Part shown: positions 22,606-36,649 of the stretch, one piece after another | Layout of the letters: the number at the start of each line of letters is the position of its first letter | Numbering within the stretch: position 1 is the stretch's first letter | Source of the DNA: Dromaius novaehollandiae | Lineage: Eukaryota > Chordata > Aves > Casuariiformes > Dromaiidae | DNA length: 64,000 bases | NCBI RefSeq assembly: GCF_036370855.1 | Contig: NC_088102.1 | Location: 66,969,601 to 67,033,600, forward strand | Direction of reading: 5' to 3' | Made by a program: the position numbers and the translations under genes | Notes under the pieces: model-generated | What the model saw: only the letters and a program-made list of their open reading frames with translations | Told to the model about the DNA's origin: nothing | Databases searched by the model: none

Positions 22606-25600
22606 TACCTTTGTGCTGGAGTTATGGAGGAATTTTCAATGAAACAGTCTTCTCTCTGACAATACTTACATTATCCAAAATGAAATCGTTTGCAAGGAAA
22701 ATGTGCTTTACATCAGTTGCTCCATGGTTTACCGTCTGAACATTTTTTCTTTCCCCCCCCCTCGAGTCCTATCTGAATGCTTTCAAAACAAAAGGTTTTG
22801 TTTTCTTACATGATACAGCTATTCTGGTTTTGGCACGTTCAGCCGCTTATACAAACAGCAGCGCTGAAACAAAACACCTTGGAATTATCCACAAAAATGT
22901 GTTGATCGAGCTGATTGGGGAAGGGGTGGGATGTTTGTTTTACTGCTCTGTGACACTTTCAATTTTAAACTTATCATGATTTAAGGCAGGAGAAAGTGGG
23001 AACTGCAGAAACAACATGGGAAGGAAACCCAAATTCTTAGCCAGCTCTCTCCCTTTCTTCTCTTTATCCCACCCCAGGGAAAGGGTTTCTGCAGTGGGCT
23101 TTTTTCAGCAGTTCAAGGTTAAAGTGGATGCCCTCTGTTCACCGAAACCACTCTTTCCAATTTAATTGAAGCAGTTGCCAATAAAAAGGCAGATCAGACA
23201 GTGACTAAATAAGTACCTGCAGAGGCAGAAAGGACAGAATATACATAATTAATTATCCTGTGTTCCTGGATAAAATCCAATGACCTGTTTTATGCAGCCA
23301 GTCTAACAGAGATCAGAATAGCCCTAAACTTTAAAATCTAATGATCTCTTCTAAGCACTGGCAGGCTGGTGCCATCTTATTAGCGAAGATGGGATTCGGA
23401 AGAACCCGAAATGCAGCTCGCAGATGGGCTGAGGAAAAGACACATTTCCCCTTGCTCCTCTGCTACTCTCATTTGGCATTTGGGCTCAAGTCGTTCAGGT
23501 CCGTTTCTGCAGGAGGGGTTATGCAGAGCAAAAGGGAAGAAGATGGCAAAGGTGAAGGTGAAGATCCAAACAGCAGCTCTAACTGCTGTCAGATACCTTT
23601 TTTCCTTGATCTATTAGATTGCAGTACTCAGGAAAGCACGAGGATCAGGGCAGCAGCAGCATGGCAGAGGGTTCAGGATTGCAGGTTCAGGATTTCCAAA
23701 CTGCGAGTGTTCAGGCAGAAACGAAGTACTTCATAAGACAGGGTGAACAAGTATTTGCCAAGGTGCAGGTTCACCTACCTGAATCCCGGAGGATGGCTGG
23801 TGAACCTCAGAGTGCCTGATACCTTCCCCGATTGCAGCTTCACATCTTGCAGATTGAGGAGTATGAAAGGGAGAATCTGGCAGCAAGCAAACTTATTAGT
23901 GAACAAATTACCTATGCAAGCCTCCATCCATCTTCCTCATACCTCTGCTCTCCCTCCTGCATCTGGGAGGAGAGATTTAACCATCTCTTCCATAGAGGGC
24001 TCTAGTGTCTCTTCTCCTCCATGAAGCTCAGTCGCTGGGAGAACTTGCCCCCACCTGATCGCCCTCCCGGTGCACAAGGGCAAAGACTCTCCATGTCAGC
24101 ATAAGAAATAGGCACAGGTCTGAACACCTTATTCTGCACCAGAAGCAAACATAAAGCAACCTTATGCATCATTCATGCAATGCATAATAGAAATATACTG
24201 ATTAGGCTGGTTTGGTTTCAGCGGTGACAGTGACTGACATTCAGGTGGGATGTGTCCTAGGGCATTTCACAATTCTGTTGAAATTGTTTAATTTGTAATG
24301 GTCCTCTCCAAATTTCCAGCAGGGTTGGCTCTGGCCATTGTCATCTCATGGTCTCCTTTCCAGCAAAGTTTTCAGCGTTAGAGACACCCGATATCACTAG
24401 CATTCCTTAAAGGAAAGAAAAAAAGTGGCAGTTTTGAGATGTTAAAGCCAAAAAGCACAGAGAAATTTGATTGCATTAAGGGATTCATATAAAGGATTGA
24501 GAACCTACCCCGAATCCTTTCAGAGGTGACTGCTGCTGTGAGCAGCAATGCATCCCATAGGCACGATTTCACCGTTCATCAGGGTGGCAGAGGAGGAGAA
24601 ACTGGACAGAGAGCTCACCTCAGACGGGGAAAAGCCCAGCTTGGCTATACCTTTCACAGGGTGTTACATAGGATAGCTGCTACCGCACTTTGAGCTGGTG
24701 TGATAATTCAGGGCCAGGCTCTCTCCTGTTTCCCAGAGTCTTTGCAACAGAAAGGAGCTGGAAAGCTACTTGAGCTTGGCTGGTTGTCTCCCGGTGAAAC
24801 CATCCACCAACACAGCTTTGCTACCCGTCTCCTTCCTCTCCCCTCGCTTTGAGAAGTCATGGCCAGATGCTGCTTTGTCCCAGTAACTCCCCAGTCTCAG
24901 GGACTCCAGGCAGCTGGAAAAGGGGAACAGCTCCTGCACAGGTGGCACCAGGAGAATTCAGCAATGGCACCTCCACCAGTTAAGCTCCCCATCTTGCCTG
25001 CAGCACAACCTGTCCTGGGTTTGCAGGGTGAGAGGAGGAGCTTAGCTGAGAGGAGCGGAGATCATTGTGTCTCCAACGGAAGGGGAAAACCATAGGTGAT
25101 GCTCTCTCCTTTTGCTTACATACTGTAACACATTCAGAAACCAGCAGAAATAAAAAGGAGAGCAAATAGTATTAGTGCTACAGACTGGGCTACACAAGCC
25201 ATATGGACGTACAACTGAGGATCATCTCCTGTGACAGCCAGTGTCACTCCCAGCTGTATTTTCTCTCTCCCAATCTGTGTTATGTGAGCTGCAGAATACA
25301 TAAAAGGACTAGCTTAGCACCACCAAATCAAGTAAAACTTAAAGAGTTTTCTAAGCTCTTGATAGAATCCAAAAAAGGTCAGAAGAAAACGACAGGCCCC
25401 CAGCATTTGGTCACATTATGAGATATGCCCTTTTCAAGGGGGTGACAACACAGAGGCCTGGGGTTGGGTAATCTCCAGCATCTCCATTTTGGTGGGAAAA
25501 TGAAGACAATCCCACACCCACTGTGCCATGAAAGAAGTGTTCAGGCTATTGGAGCAAAGATCCCTGACTGAGGCAGCTCCAGCTAAATCAGGATGTTTGG

Positions 25601-27424
25601 TCACCTCAGGCTGGATGGAGACAAGAACAGTGAAAGGGCATGGATCTGTCATCCTTTGGAAACACATCCCGGTCAGAGACACTATCCTTTCTCACTGACC
25701 AACACACGCCTTTCAACACCTGCAAAAGAGTCTGATTCGAAAGTGAGTTTTAATGAATGCTCCCACCCAAGAACACCAGCATGCTCATTGCTTCTCTGAC
25801 AACTGGGGCCAGGTCAAACTCTGAGGAACATGCTTTACTCTTTTGATCCAAGGCAGAGTGACTAGAAGTCAGATTCGACATACATCAGTGCCTAGGGTGA
25901 ACGAGCAACGAAGCTTAGATAGGTAGTATTGGATAAAAGGGAGGAATCAGCCTTCGGAGTTGGCTTTCTGGAATAGTTCACCAGCACTATCACACTTCGA
26001 ACCCAGGTGGGACAGACCAAGCTGAATCCAGATCTAAAGCTGCTTTGGGGACCTCCAAAGAAATTGCTCTTGTATATCCCCAACTACCCATGAGCATGTT
26101 TTGCTTTGACACCCACATTAAAAAGCTCCTGGAAGGCTGCAAAAGAGAAAAGCCCAAGCTGGGGGGGATATCGCAGCTAGAAGTAGGAGATGAAATGCCC
26201 AGGGACCAGCAGGCAGTGAATAATTGGACAAACTTCAGGCAGCTCATGTCTTCAGGCAGGCAAAAGGCAGCTCTTTGCCAGCCCTGTGAGCAAGCCGTAT
26301 TCAGCAGAAGGAACGCGTTTGTTGGTGACGTTGCTGCCCTTCTGGTGAGTTTAGCTGATAAGAGTGACAGCGAATAACTCCCCAGACCGGTGTAATGTAA
26401 GCAGACGGGGGACCACACAGGCCACTTGCCCCGCTGTCCTGCCTGTGCCTTTTTGCTCTGCTTCACCGTGGCCCCCGCCTTCCCCGGGCACGACTGCCGC
26501 GCTTACCGGCTGTTGCCACACTCCGGCACGCTGGTCGGATCAGGCCTTGCACCTTGCGCACGGCACGCCCCGGGGCAGGAACAAGCAGAGACAGAGTCAG
26601 AATTGATGCTCTTCCGCTCCAGGAATGGGAATGGTCACAGCACAGATTCAAATTTGCATTTTGCAACCCCGAATTTCACAAAACAGTAACTCTGACCAGT
26701 AAACTTGAAAAGCCTCCAACTAGCTTCATTGCCTGGAGCAACTCTGCTAGAATATCTCTCCTGGCAACATGTCACCATCATCTGCCCTTCACCTTGCCAG
26801 GAGTCTGGATGCCAAATCTTGCAAAGTCAAATCTTGGAACATGCGATGGTTACTTGATAGCCCATCTTCACACTAATTTTAGGTGATGGAACTTTTCAGG
26901 CTTTTGAAATGACGCTGCTTTACTTATTTCTTTTTGAGAAGCCTCTTGTACTTATTGGCTACTGTAAATAGGCTTTTTTCCATATGATATTTTGAACTTA
27001 CCTGCAGGGCTCTAAAATTGTAGGAAAACAACACCCAAAACGGTCTTGAAGAAATGATGATCTGTTAATTCTGTAAACTGAACCAATGAACTCAATGAAC
27101 CCAACATGCAAATGATTGTAGATTGAAACAAGTTACACATCAGTAAGTACTACATTTCATCTTTCTTTAGTTAATACTGATTCCTGATTTTTGCAATAGA
27201 CTGATGCTCCATCAGTCAGCTATTTGCTTCAGGAGGTGTGTTTGCTCCATTTGCTTTAGACAGCTACCTAAGGTGCAATGCAGGCAATTACTTAGGAGCT
27301 GAACTGCTCTGCACCCATCCAGGAGAGGTGAGGACCTCCAGGTTCATTTCAGAGCATCTTAATGAGATGCACACAGTAAAGATTTGGCCTACCCCCTTGT
27401 GGGGCACCACAGTTTATCTATGGC

Positions 27425-27660
27425 TCGATTATAAAATTATGAGGCCAGCAGGGACCTCAGGAGGTCAGCTAATCTGATTCCTTCCACAGCGCATGGCAGT
27501 ATTTCCATCGCTCCTGATGCGCAGCTAGAGAGGACTCAGAGGATCGCCCTGAGAACAAGTCCTGCTCTAGGAAACACCCCTTTGAACACCAAGCTGAGAC
27601 TGGTGAGCCTGTAGACCATAGTTGGGGAGGGCTTTTCAGTCTAATCTGTGAAGTTCTCAA
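27425..27660 (-). mobile_element. CR1-type LINE 3'-end fragment, inverted
   Basis: ATTATGAGGCCAGCAGGGAC, CTCAGGAGGTCAGCTAATCT and the following GATTCCTTCC resemble the reverse complement of a CR1 3' terminus. The similarity seems to continue through about 27660 but fades. Old and diverged; the outer limit is approximate. Confidence 0.7.
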
Positions 27661-28295
27661 AAAAAAAGTCAGAGGTTGGAAGCAGAAGTCAGCAAAGCTC
27701 AAAGCGGCAACAGGATGCACGTGTTGGAGTGACAAAGGGAGTCAGCAGAGCCTTTCCAAGGATAAAGAAAGAGACAGGACAGCTCTAGACACACCCTTGG
27801 TCTGGGCCTCCATACCAAGGACAGGAGCCAGAGCCAGTGCCCAGAGTCACTGCTTTGGCCACCCCCAAAGCAGGTGAGCGAGGCGAGGGACCAGCTGCAG
27901 AGCACCCAGGCAACACGCTCACAACCGGCCACCTGCAGCCTTTCAGCAACCCGAGGGGAAAGGCTCCATGCCCAAATGGGCATTCCCATTCAGTTAGGAA
28001 AAAACAGGCTCTTTTTTCTCTCTGTTAAAGCCGTCTTAGGCTACAAAACTTGACAGGCAACAGACACTGGAGTTATCAGTGATTAATAGCGCTGCCATAG
28101 TTTGTCTCCTGGATGAAACTCCAGCATATCGTTATGCAAACGACAGTCATAATAGAGCCCAGCTTTTACAAGCTTTCTAAAATATCTGATGGATTTGGGG
28201 GATTTGAAATGAAAATTGCTGTGCACCCTGGTGTCATTTGCAACTGTTCAAACATCCAGGGCACATACCTAGCGTGAAGCAACAAGGGACTTTGT

Positions 28296-28345
28296 TGTAT
28301 ATATATTTTATACATGTATATATAAATATACATGCATACACATCT
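28296..28345. repeat. TA/TATG microsatellite
   Basis: Runs of TATATATA, TACATGTATATATA and CATGCATACA, an imperfect AT-rich simple repeat in intergenic DNA. Confidence 0.8.
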
Positions 28346-29126
28346 TTTTCTGTTTATTTAAAGGGAAAAAAGTGCATGTCTTTAGGACTGCTAAACCACT
28401 ATCACTTAGAATTATTATGAAGAGATTAAGTGCCTTTCTGAAATTTGTCATCTAAATCAAACTGTTCCTTTACACACAAACCCCTCATGGGACCAAACAC
28501 AAGAAGTCACACGGAAACAGCCTATGGTCTGTCTTGCATCATTGTCAGGATCCTCACGGAGGGTCCATCACTCTTTAGCAAGCCCTAGCTCTTATTACAT
28601 GCTTCATCACTGTCAGATCCATTCATTATCTGTTTAAAAAACCGAAAAACAACACTCATGTAGTATTAGGAAAAGCGTGTTTAACTGGCAAGAGACATCA
28701 ATATACCAACTCAGAGACCTGTTCAGCAATGTATCAGCTGCCACCTCATTATTTATAGACATTTCCTCCTTGGAGCTCGTTTATTTTCCTTCTCTGCGGA
28801 GGAGGAGGTGGTGGGAGAGGCAGAGCTGACATTCAGGCCCAGGTGCTTCAGAGCCTGACCTTTCCTTCAGAGAGCAAAGCCCGCAGGCGCATTTCAAGGA
28901 ACAGCCATTCGGAAACTTTAGACCTCGCGCTTGCTGCTGAACTGAAGGCCCAGCGCAGGGCTGCAAGTACCGAACGGAGATCTGTCAGTTAGCCGGGCAC
29001 ACGCGCAAGGATGGTCACAAAAAGGGACCTAGAATTATCTTATACCTGGAAACAACCAGATGAAGTCTAGCCGGCCCCTGTCTTGAGGCAGAACAAGTGC
29101 TATAAAGAAAAAACATTAAAAACAGA

Positions 29127-29166
29127 TTTTTATTTTTATTTTTTATTTATTTATTTTTTTTTTTTT
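29127..29166. repeat. T-rich (TTTA)n low-complexity tract
   Basis: Forty bases of T with interspersed A (TTTATTTATT), ending in a run of 14 T. Confidence 0.85.
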
Positions 29167-29374
29167 GCATCTAAGCTTCTTCTAAGCTTTCTCTAATTTC
29201 AAGTAATGCTGTTTGTGGCCTGCAGGAAACAGGCATTCAAATGCTCATGGGCTGCGTTTTTCAGTTCCATCTCTCATACATTCACGCAGAATCGTCCATT
29301 AAAGCTTTTGGGGAAAAAAATAGTAATAATAAATAAAGCAGCCCTGAGGCCTGCTACAGAAATACAAATAGCTA

Positions 29375-29475
29375 CAATTTCATTATTATTATAGTGCCTA
29401 TATCCTCATTTAGGAGCAGATGCTGTACAAAAGGATGTTCCCTCTCAGTGTATAATCCAAATAAACCAGAGGGAA
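29375..29475 (+). mobile_element. Old amniote interspersed-repeat relic
   Basis: ATTATTATTATAGTGCCTAT, then GAGCAGATGCTGTACAAAAG, then CAGTGTATAATCCAAATAAAC, follows the layout of a repeat common in reptile genomes (ATAGTGCCTA ... GCTGTACAAA ... CTTACAATCTAAATAGAC). The family name is not certain from memory; the match is by eye. Confidence 0.5.
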
Positions 29476-32400
29476 GCAGTATCTCGCTCAAGAAGCCTTT
29501 TCTGTTTTTAACCCCAGAAGCAGCGCTCCTCGGGCAGGCTTGAGGGGTAACCACGAGCCAGGCGCTCTCGGTGCCTCAGTCTGCCCTTGTTACACTCAAA
29601 ATGCAACAGTCCCAGGAGGAGACGGAGCCAAGGTCTCAGCATGAGAGCGCGCATCGCTGGTACCAAGGCCATGAGAAACACTAATACTGTGAAAAACAAA
29701 GGCAAGAACGCTAGGCAGCAGTTGGCTACTGTATGAAATCAGGCCAGAAAACACCGGGGAAGGCACAGCCTGTTCTTCACCCACCCAGGTGGTGACTCAC
29801 CAAGAGCACCTCTTCCTGCCCATAGGGGAACAGAGGCCCCAGCAGCGCACAAAGACCCACAGGAAGGCTGAAAGCTTTGCAAAAGCTACAGCGTAACTTC
29901 ATTACCATGCTCGGTGCTTTCCCTGCACTGAGTTTTCCTTCTGGAACTTTTACTTTTAGCAAGTGATGAGCAGAAGCACTTCAGATGTCAACGCATGCTT
30001 TGCTCTGCGCCAAACAACGCAACCTGCTGCAATGCTCTGCACTTACCGTCGAGGGGGGAAAGGAGCCTTCCTCCCCCCGGCATTGCCGAGATAACCATCC
30101 GAAAGGCTTGGACTGTGCAGACCCTTTTTTGGGGTCCGTCACCATTGCAGTAACCCTGCTGCCGCTCTCCCCACCGCACTGCCGCTAGCTGCATGTGCGC
30201 ACCACATTACTTTGGGAGGAGAAATAGCACGTTGTAAAGTTAATTTAATTGTGGAAAAGTTTCCTCTGGCAGATCCAGGTACCTCATAAAAAGCTACACA
30301 CAGCTGCTTCAATCCACTTTGCCTCTGGTTTCCCACCATTGCTACAGAGCTCTGGCTTCTCTGGAGCGTTTCCATGCAATCTGCTCCCTTCTTCCCTGCA
30401 GCCAGAACCTGGATTATAGCAGTTGTTTCTGTTGAAACCACATCTAGTTCCACATGGACTTTAAGTGGGGAAAATACGCCTTGCAAATTAACCCTCCTTA
30501 GAGGAGGAATTTCACACAAGCAGCCTTCAGGGCCTTTTCTGCACTGTCCAGGCTGGCAGGGCACAGGAATAGTAACAGAACAAGTTTCTGGCCATCCTTT
30601 CTGCCAGCCAGCTGCAGAACAGAGGTGAAACTAATAGGAAGGCCCTAACCAGCTGGATCACCAGCGCCATGCATAGCTCCCTAGTGCTGCGTTTACCTCA
30701 AACCAGGACACTTTCATACATCACACTGCTACTGCTCTGGCCTCATTTCCAAGTCCCAGCTTGGAAGAGAAAGGATTGAGGAAGACCAGGCCAGATATTG
30801 CCACACTCCTCGGTGCTCTCCGAAAAGCACAGACTCATTCCTCATTCCAGAAGAAGCTAAAGCAGGGGGTAGAGAGGCTGAGGGTATCAATAAGCAAAAA
30901 GATGACAGCAAGAGACTTTCCTTGTTTGAAAACATCAAAGGTGATACCTGGGAGCAGCCAGAGTTTCCCAGCAGCTTCCCTGTTTCCAACACTCTTGAGA
31001 AGTGCAAGTTAAGGATAGCACAACCTGGATGCTGTCTCTACACAAGAGAAGTGCTGTTACATGGAAGGTCACCTTCATAAAAGGCCAGACAGCTTTTTCT
31101 TTAAATGGTCCAGATACAACAGTCAGCTCATTAGAGTGCTGGGTTCCTGCACAGACATCTCTATTGATTTCATCTCAGATGTATAAGCAGGCTACAGAGG
31201 CTTTTTATAGCCTGACAGCTCCAGTGATTTTGGTTGAAGCCCGACTCGACCCAGCTCTGCTGGGTGGCCAGCTAAACCTCCTGCTTCTTCCAGCTAATCA
31301 CTTTCTACAAAGTCTTCTGCATGCTGCTCTAAATCTTGCCCAAACCCTGATCTCTCCCATCTTACTGTCGTTTTCCCCAATAACAATGGGGAAAGCAGCA
31401 AGTAGCCAGAAATCCTCCTAAATGGAGGAAAGCCCCCTTCCAACGTACATCAAGCTCCTTTTCCTCTTGTCGCCCGGTTTGATGGTGTTTCCTCTTCTGC
31501 AACTTTCAGCTCAGAGAGTTGCAAGGTCTGGGAAACCAGCCTTTCCTTGTAGGAATTCCTACACCAACAAAATCCTCAGAGTTGCCGTTGTTACAACATC
31601 TTCCTCAAATTTTATTAAATGCTTACAAAAAAAATATTCAGAACACGCAGTAAATTTAAGCAAAAAGCAAATGGATGCAGGAGGAGAGAGAAGCTGCCCT
31701 CCCTCTAGGAGGGCAGAAACGAGTTGCAAATTTATGTTGACAGCCTTCATGGGAAGAGGACATGAACAGATTTTAAACAGGAAATCAGGAATGTGCTAAC
31801 AACATGAAGTGTAAAGACACAGGAGAGCTCAGGAAGAGCCCCAGGAGCTGGTTTACAGAACTGGGGCCCAAAGCCTGGAAATCAGAGTGCCCGTCTTCAG
31901 GGGCCCCGTTCACAGCAAGCCCTGACCTCCCCCAACAGCACACTAAGATGCCTTTTCACCTAGACAGCTTCCAGCATACAGGAATTTTGGTCCTTTCCCA
32001 GATATCCAGTCCTCCTCCAGGAGCATAATTTGCAGGTTATCAACACACCTGCCTTTGACACCCACAAATAAGTGTTCCAGTTCCTCACAGTGGAGCCCAG
32101 GCTAGAGGAAAAGCAAATCCCTTCCCAGAGAAGGGAGATAGTGCCAGGAATGAACACTCCTCACCTGGAAGAGGAAGCCTCAGGCCCACGTCCCTCTTTA
32201 ACAGGAAGAGGAAGGCAGCAGCTATCTGAAACTAAACTTCTACGGCCACGGTTAGGATGGAAGAGTGGCAGGAATATTTTGGTATGGGTACCCAGCTGTG
32301 ATTAAAATGATGATCTGGAAACTAAAGAACAGGACTTGGTAATTTGGCCTTGATGTACATGCAGAGAGACCAGTAGATGACATCCCCCAGAGCAGATGTT

Positions 32401-35400
32401 GCAGAGGGAAAAAGGCTATGCCATAAACAGGGGAAGACTTTAACCACAGCTGGCACTCGTGGTAGTGACAAAAGGTCCTTGCAGTCTCCTGATGTTCAGG
32501 ATCTGCCCATTGCCCTCTTCTCAAACACTGATTCTTTTATCTGGTTTCTATTCAGCTTCCTCTCTCCTACCACCCAGCCATCAAGAGCCACAAGATTAGA
32601 AATTCTTCATTCTGTAGCAAAATACCTGCCAGCTAGGCAGATCAGTAGATTCTTCCCTTCAAGCACTTGATGAAGAGAGGGAGCAGAGCCACAGCCTCCC
32701 ATCTCCATAGCAGAGCCAGATTAAAAAAAAAAAAAAGCCACAGAGTCACTTAGAAGGTTAAAACAGGGATCATTTTTGCCAGCTGATTTACTTTCTTTCA
32801 CCTGACTGGAGGCAGCACAGGGTGTCGCTTGCACCCAGAGATGACAGTCAGGCTATATTGAAGCAGACTGACTTCAGGCAGGAGGAGAAGAGAAACATCC
32901 TTTGAGTATCTTCCTTGGAGCAGAGGAAATATTGGCATTGAGGGTTGCGTCGAGTCAGGACCAAGCTCAGCTGTAAGACAAGAAAAAGACAAGCTTATGC
33001 ATGCTGTTTGGTCTGCCACGAGCAATATCCTGGGCTATACAGTCTGCATCTTGCCCTAGCAATTAAAGATGGTTTTCTTCCATCCATTTTCACAAGAGCC
33101 ATGTGAATCCCTCCTCTCCACCACCCGTAAAGTCTCTACGATGCAGGACAGCCAACTTGAGCAATATGTCCATGACAGAGAGCAGGAACTGAGGACTGCA
33201 GAGAGACAGCGGCTTCTCAGAAACCCTGCTCTAAATGCTCCTGCATTCAGCCCCCGCAGCGCTCACGAGGGCTCAGCCACCCAGGCAGCCTCCAGCTCAT
33301 CTCCAGCAGAGGTCACGACTGCCCAGGCAGAGAGAAGGACACATTCCAGCTCAGCCTCCTCATCATGAGGAGGAGGCAATTAGCAGACTTCCTTCCATGC
33401 TTAAGTCACTAGAGCAGAGAGCATGTTCCTCCAGGCCCTGGCAACCGCGGCTCTCTGTTTGGGACCATCTGCGGCAGTGTCAGGTTCCCGCAGCTCTTGA
33501 TCTCCTCTCTGCAGAACAGCTGGTACCGCGGAGGGGCTCCAGTGCACAAATTACTTTTCCATCATGTAATAAATGACTCTTCCATGCTGATACTCTCCCC
33601 GCCATTCCCAGTTTGGAGCTGACTGTCAATCAAGCAGAGTCCAGCAGAACAGTTGGGATCCAAGAGTGGGTGACTTCCCTTGCACCCACAGGAACACAAC
33701 CGGCAGGAGGGAAACTTAACCCTTTTAAAGCCTCTTAGCTTCTAGCTCAATTTCCTTCCAACTTATCACAAACCCACCCAAGTTTTTCAGGCAGGTTTTC
33801 CACCCCTCTGTCCCCAGTTCTCAGCCAGCAGTAAGGCATATCTGTCTTTTCCCTTGCTTTTGCTTCATTATGCAGCAATGACAACATCACTTGCAAAGTC
33901 TCACTTGTTGCGGAAATTCTGAGTGCGCAAAGCTCTGAAGGAGACTCAAACAAAACCAAGCATGACAAGGGAAGGGAAATAAATTAAGAGTGGTTTCCTT
34001 TTGCAATGTCTAGATGTCTCCCCTGTCACAACTGTCCCCCAAATACACAGGCTCCAGCAACCAAGTTACATGCCACGCAACTCACCACCCATAAGGTCTC
34101 TGCAAGACCCACAGCACAGCAGATTTCAAGCCAGATGGGGTGCTTAGATAGTAGCAAGGGTTACTTTAAGAGGACATACTACTAGAAGAGACCACAGATC
34201 CTCAAGTCATAAACCAGCCTCTAATACTAAGTTTTCCTGGTGCAGCTGGATTATATCCCAAGCCTCTCATGGCCAGACTCCTCTGCCCTTCTCAGAAGCA
34301 TCTAGCACACAGTTAGCAGCAAATTCCAGACAAAACCCTCTGGCCCACCTAGGAAGCTGCATTTTCAAGGGTGCCACAGTTGCAGGGTAAGGAAAGCACC
34401 CAACTCAGAGCTGATCAGCAGTTGGGAAGCTCATTCCCCTGCCTCTTTCGTATTCCCAGCACAACAAGCCTGAGCAGTTCAGCCTTATGATTCTGGCTCA
34501 CCAGCGCTGCTGGACCACAGCTCATCTTGTACTACAGGCAGTCCATGGGACCACATTAAACAGGAGCAGATGAAGTCATTCCACAATCAATCCCAACATC
34601 AGGTGAATTTACTTGCTCACATTGCAACCATTTAAATCACCCAAGCAATTACTAACACCTATACAGACAGAGCTGGAGCAGTGCTACACAAGAGCATGGA
34701 TGCACCTCTCAACAGATATTTGGGCTTTCTAACCCAAAAGAACTTAGAACATCTGAAGGGCAGGGGAAGGGATCATGCATCTGATGAAGAAATAGGGTCT
34801 CTTAGCCCTTTTATGGCCAGGGTAGACTTGTTTCTAAGAGTAGCTCTTGGAACAGAGCAAGTCCTAATCCCAGCCTTATGGCCAAGGCACAAAGCTGATA
34901 AGCCACTTGGCATGCCCAACAGTTGTCATCCCTAGCTCGCACAAATCCCCTCCAAGGCCCCCTCATCAAAATGGTGGGAGGTTTCTCATATTTGCAGTTG
35001 AAATAGAGGGATCAGTAGGTACCAGTGCATCACTGCTAGGTACTGCCCAGACTCTGCCCACCACATGCTCTGCTCACGAGAGCAGCTCACCCACAGCAGT
35101 AAGGGCTGGCCCTCGAGGGCTTTGTGCCTCCACATGCCACCTCTTCAGTGCTTTGATTTGCCTTTTTTTGGGACAGTCATCCTCCTTCTCCCTTCCACAA
35201 GCAGCTTTGGCAGATGTACCTTCTGCTTGCTTATTACAGGTCAGCTTCTCAACCCGGTGCTGAAAGCAGGGTTGCAAGCTCAAAGACAACGTGGGGCACT
35301 CAAGTGCAAAACATCTGCTCTGCACTTAAGAGTTTTATTCAGGGCAATTTTCCTGCACAGTAGGCATCATGCTACACACCTCACCTCCCTCCTGCCAGCT

Positions 35401-36525
35401 CAGGACTCTGAGGCACAGGCTGCAATTCCACTTACCAGAGCAGATCAAGAGCCATCAAGAACAGAGCAAAAAGCAAGCATAGCCCCACTGAGCTCTCCTG
35501 ACATCGCCCCACCTCTCATTCCTTGCTTCAGGATGCTCAGTTGCACCCAGCATTGCTGATTAAATGGTTCAGTGATTTATAACTCATTTCATAGAAAACT
35601 CAGCAACTCTGAGCAGCAGGTGAGCCAGGGCAGTCAGATTTCTGGCACAAGGGAGCTAAAGGTCTGCGTCGAGGCTTGCAAAACAAGACAGAGCCAAATT
35701 CTCCTCTCTTTCCCAAGGCTGGGGAACACCAAACCTCAACAACTCTCACACAGAGCTGGAAAAGCACCCACGCATCCTCTCAGGAGGAGCACAGCTTTGG
35801 TAAAAGGGGTTCTGGGCACAAATCCCAATCAGATATAAGATCCAATTCAGACCACAGCCTATTTCTCTTCCACTGGAGGGTGGGTCATACAGGGAGGACA
35901 GTAGCAACGCTCTCCAAGGGAAACAGGAAACCAGGTTTTATCTTAAGGGCTGATAAGTGCAGAAGGAGACAGTTGCTGTAGTGCTTGATACAGCAAGGAG
36001 ACACCACTGAGAATGAGTGTTGTGACAAAGCACTTTCTCACCAGATAAATGCAGCTTTTAAGTATTGCGTTTCACAGGCATGTCTTTCTGCCAGCTGAAA
36101 TCAATCAAGGTTGGTATTGACTTTGACTCAAATGACATATGTAGTTTATGGCTGTTCTGTTGTATATAACATTGTATCAGAGTATTAATAACTAGAATTT
36201 GGAAAGCCATGAAACATTCCTGATTTATGCCTCTGGAGAATGTTTCAGAGCTTCAAAATTTCAGATCTGCTCTGTTTCTCTTGACATTTTGTTCCAAATC
36301 CTGTTAGGACTTGCCAAGACACAAATGTCTGGGGTCCCAAGGAGCTCTAACTGTATTTCTTGCTAGTGCCAGGAGCAGAAGGACTCCAGGTTTGGCAATA
36401 CAAACTTCTCCGAATGCATCTCTAACCCTGTCCCACCACCCTCCAAGACTGGCTGAAGCCACTTGTGAGGGTGAGAAAACCAAGTCTGATGCTCTTCTTG
36501 CACAATACTAACTTCATACTTACAG

Positions 36526-36598
36526 CTTTTGGAGAGAGAAAGAGGAGGCCTTCTATAAGAAGACTTCTAATGCTAGACTGATGATTTTGAGGAGGCAG
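36526..36598 (+). CDS. PRR33: Candidate upstream coding exon of PRR33
   Basis: A 73-nt segment with a textbook acceptor: TACTAAC branch-point consensus at 36507-36513, then CATACTTACAG. The donor is GGCAG|GTACGG. One base completes a codon, then 24 open codons follow with no stop (including KEEAFYKKTSNARLMILRRQ), in the same frame as the long downstream ORF. The 48-nt gap to the next acceptor is a multiple of three and has no stop, so translation runs into PRR33 whether or not it is spliced out. The preceding exon was not found. It could instead be 5' UTR, with translation beginning at ATG 36581 or 36650. Confidence 0.45.
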
Positions 36599-36649
36599 GT
36601 ACGGGGCCAAGCCCACGTCAACTCTAAGCTTTGTGTTTTATTTCAGGAG

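Larger units (their letters stand above)
18640..36500. other. Intergenic stretch between TNNT3 and PRR33, no supported gene
   Basis: About 18 kb with no exon I can defend. It contains two CR1 fragments, one older interspersed-repeat relic near 29.4 kb, an AT-rich microsatellite near 28.3 kb and an A/T homopolymer tract near 29.15 kb. Several open frames of 100-180 codons occur on both strands but lack conserved-looking composition, splice context or recognisable motifs. Upstream regulatory elements of TNNT3 and 5' exons of PRR33 could be hidden here. Confidence 0.5.

Noticed and set aside
33141..33368. Plus-strand frame MQDSQLEQYVHDREQELRTA..., which reads like a coiled coil
   Set aside because: Tempting as an upstream PRR33 exon, but it contains no usable donor before its stop and no fitting phase, and the second half is Ser/Ala low complexity. 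Left as unproven.
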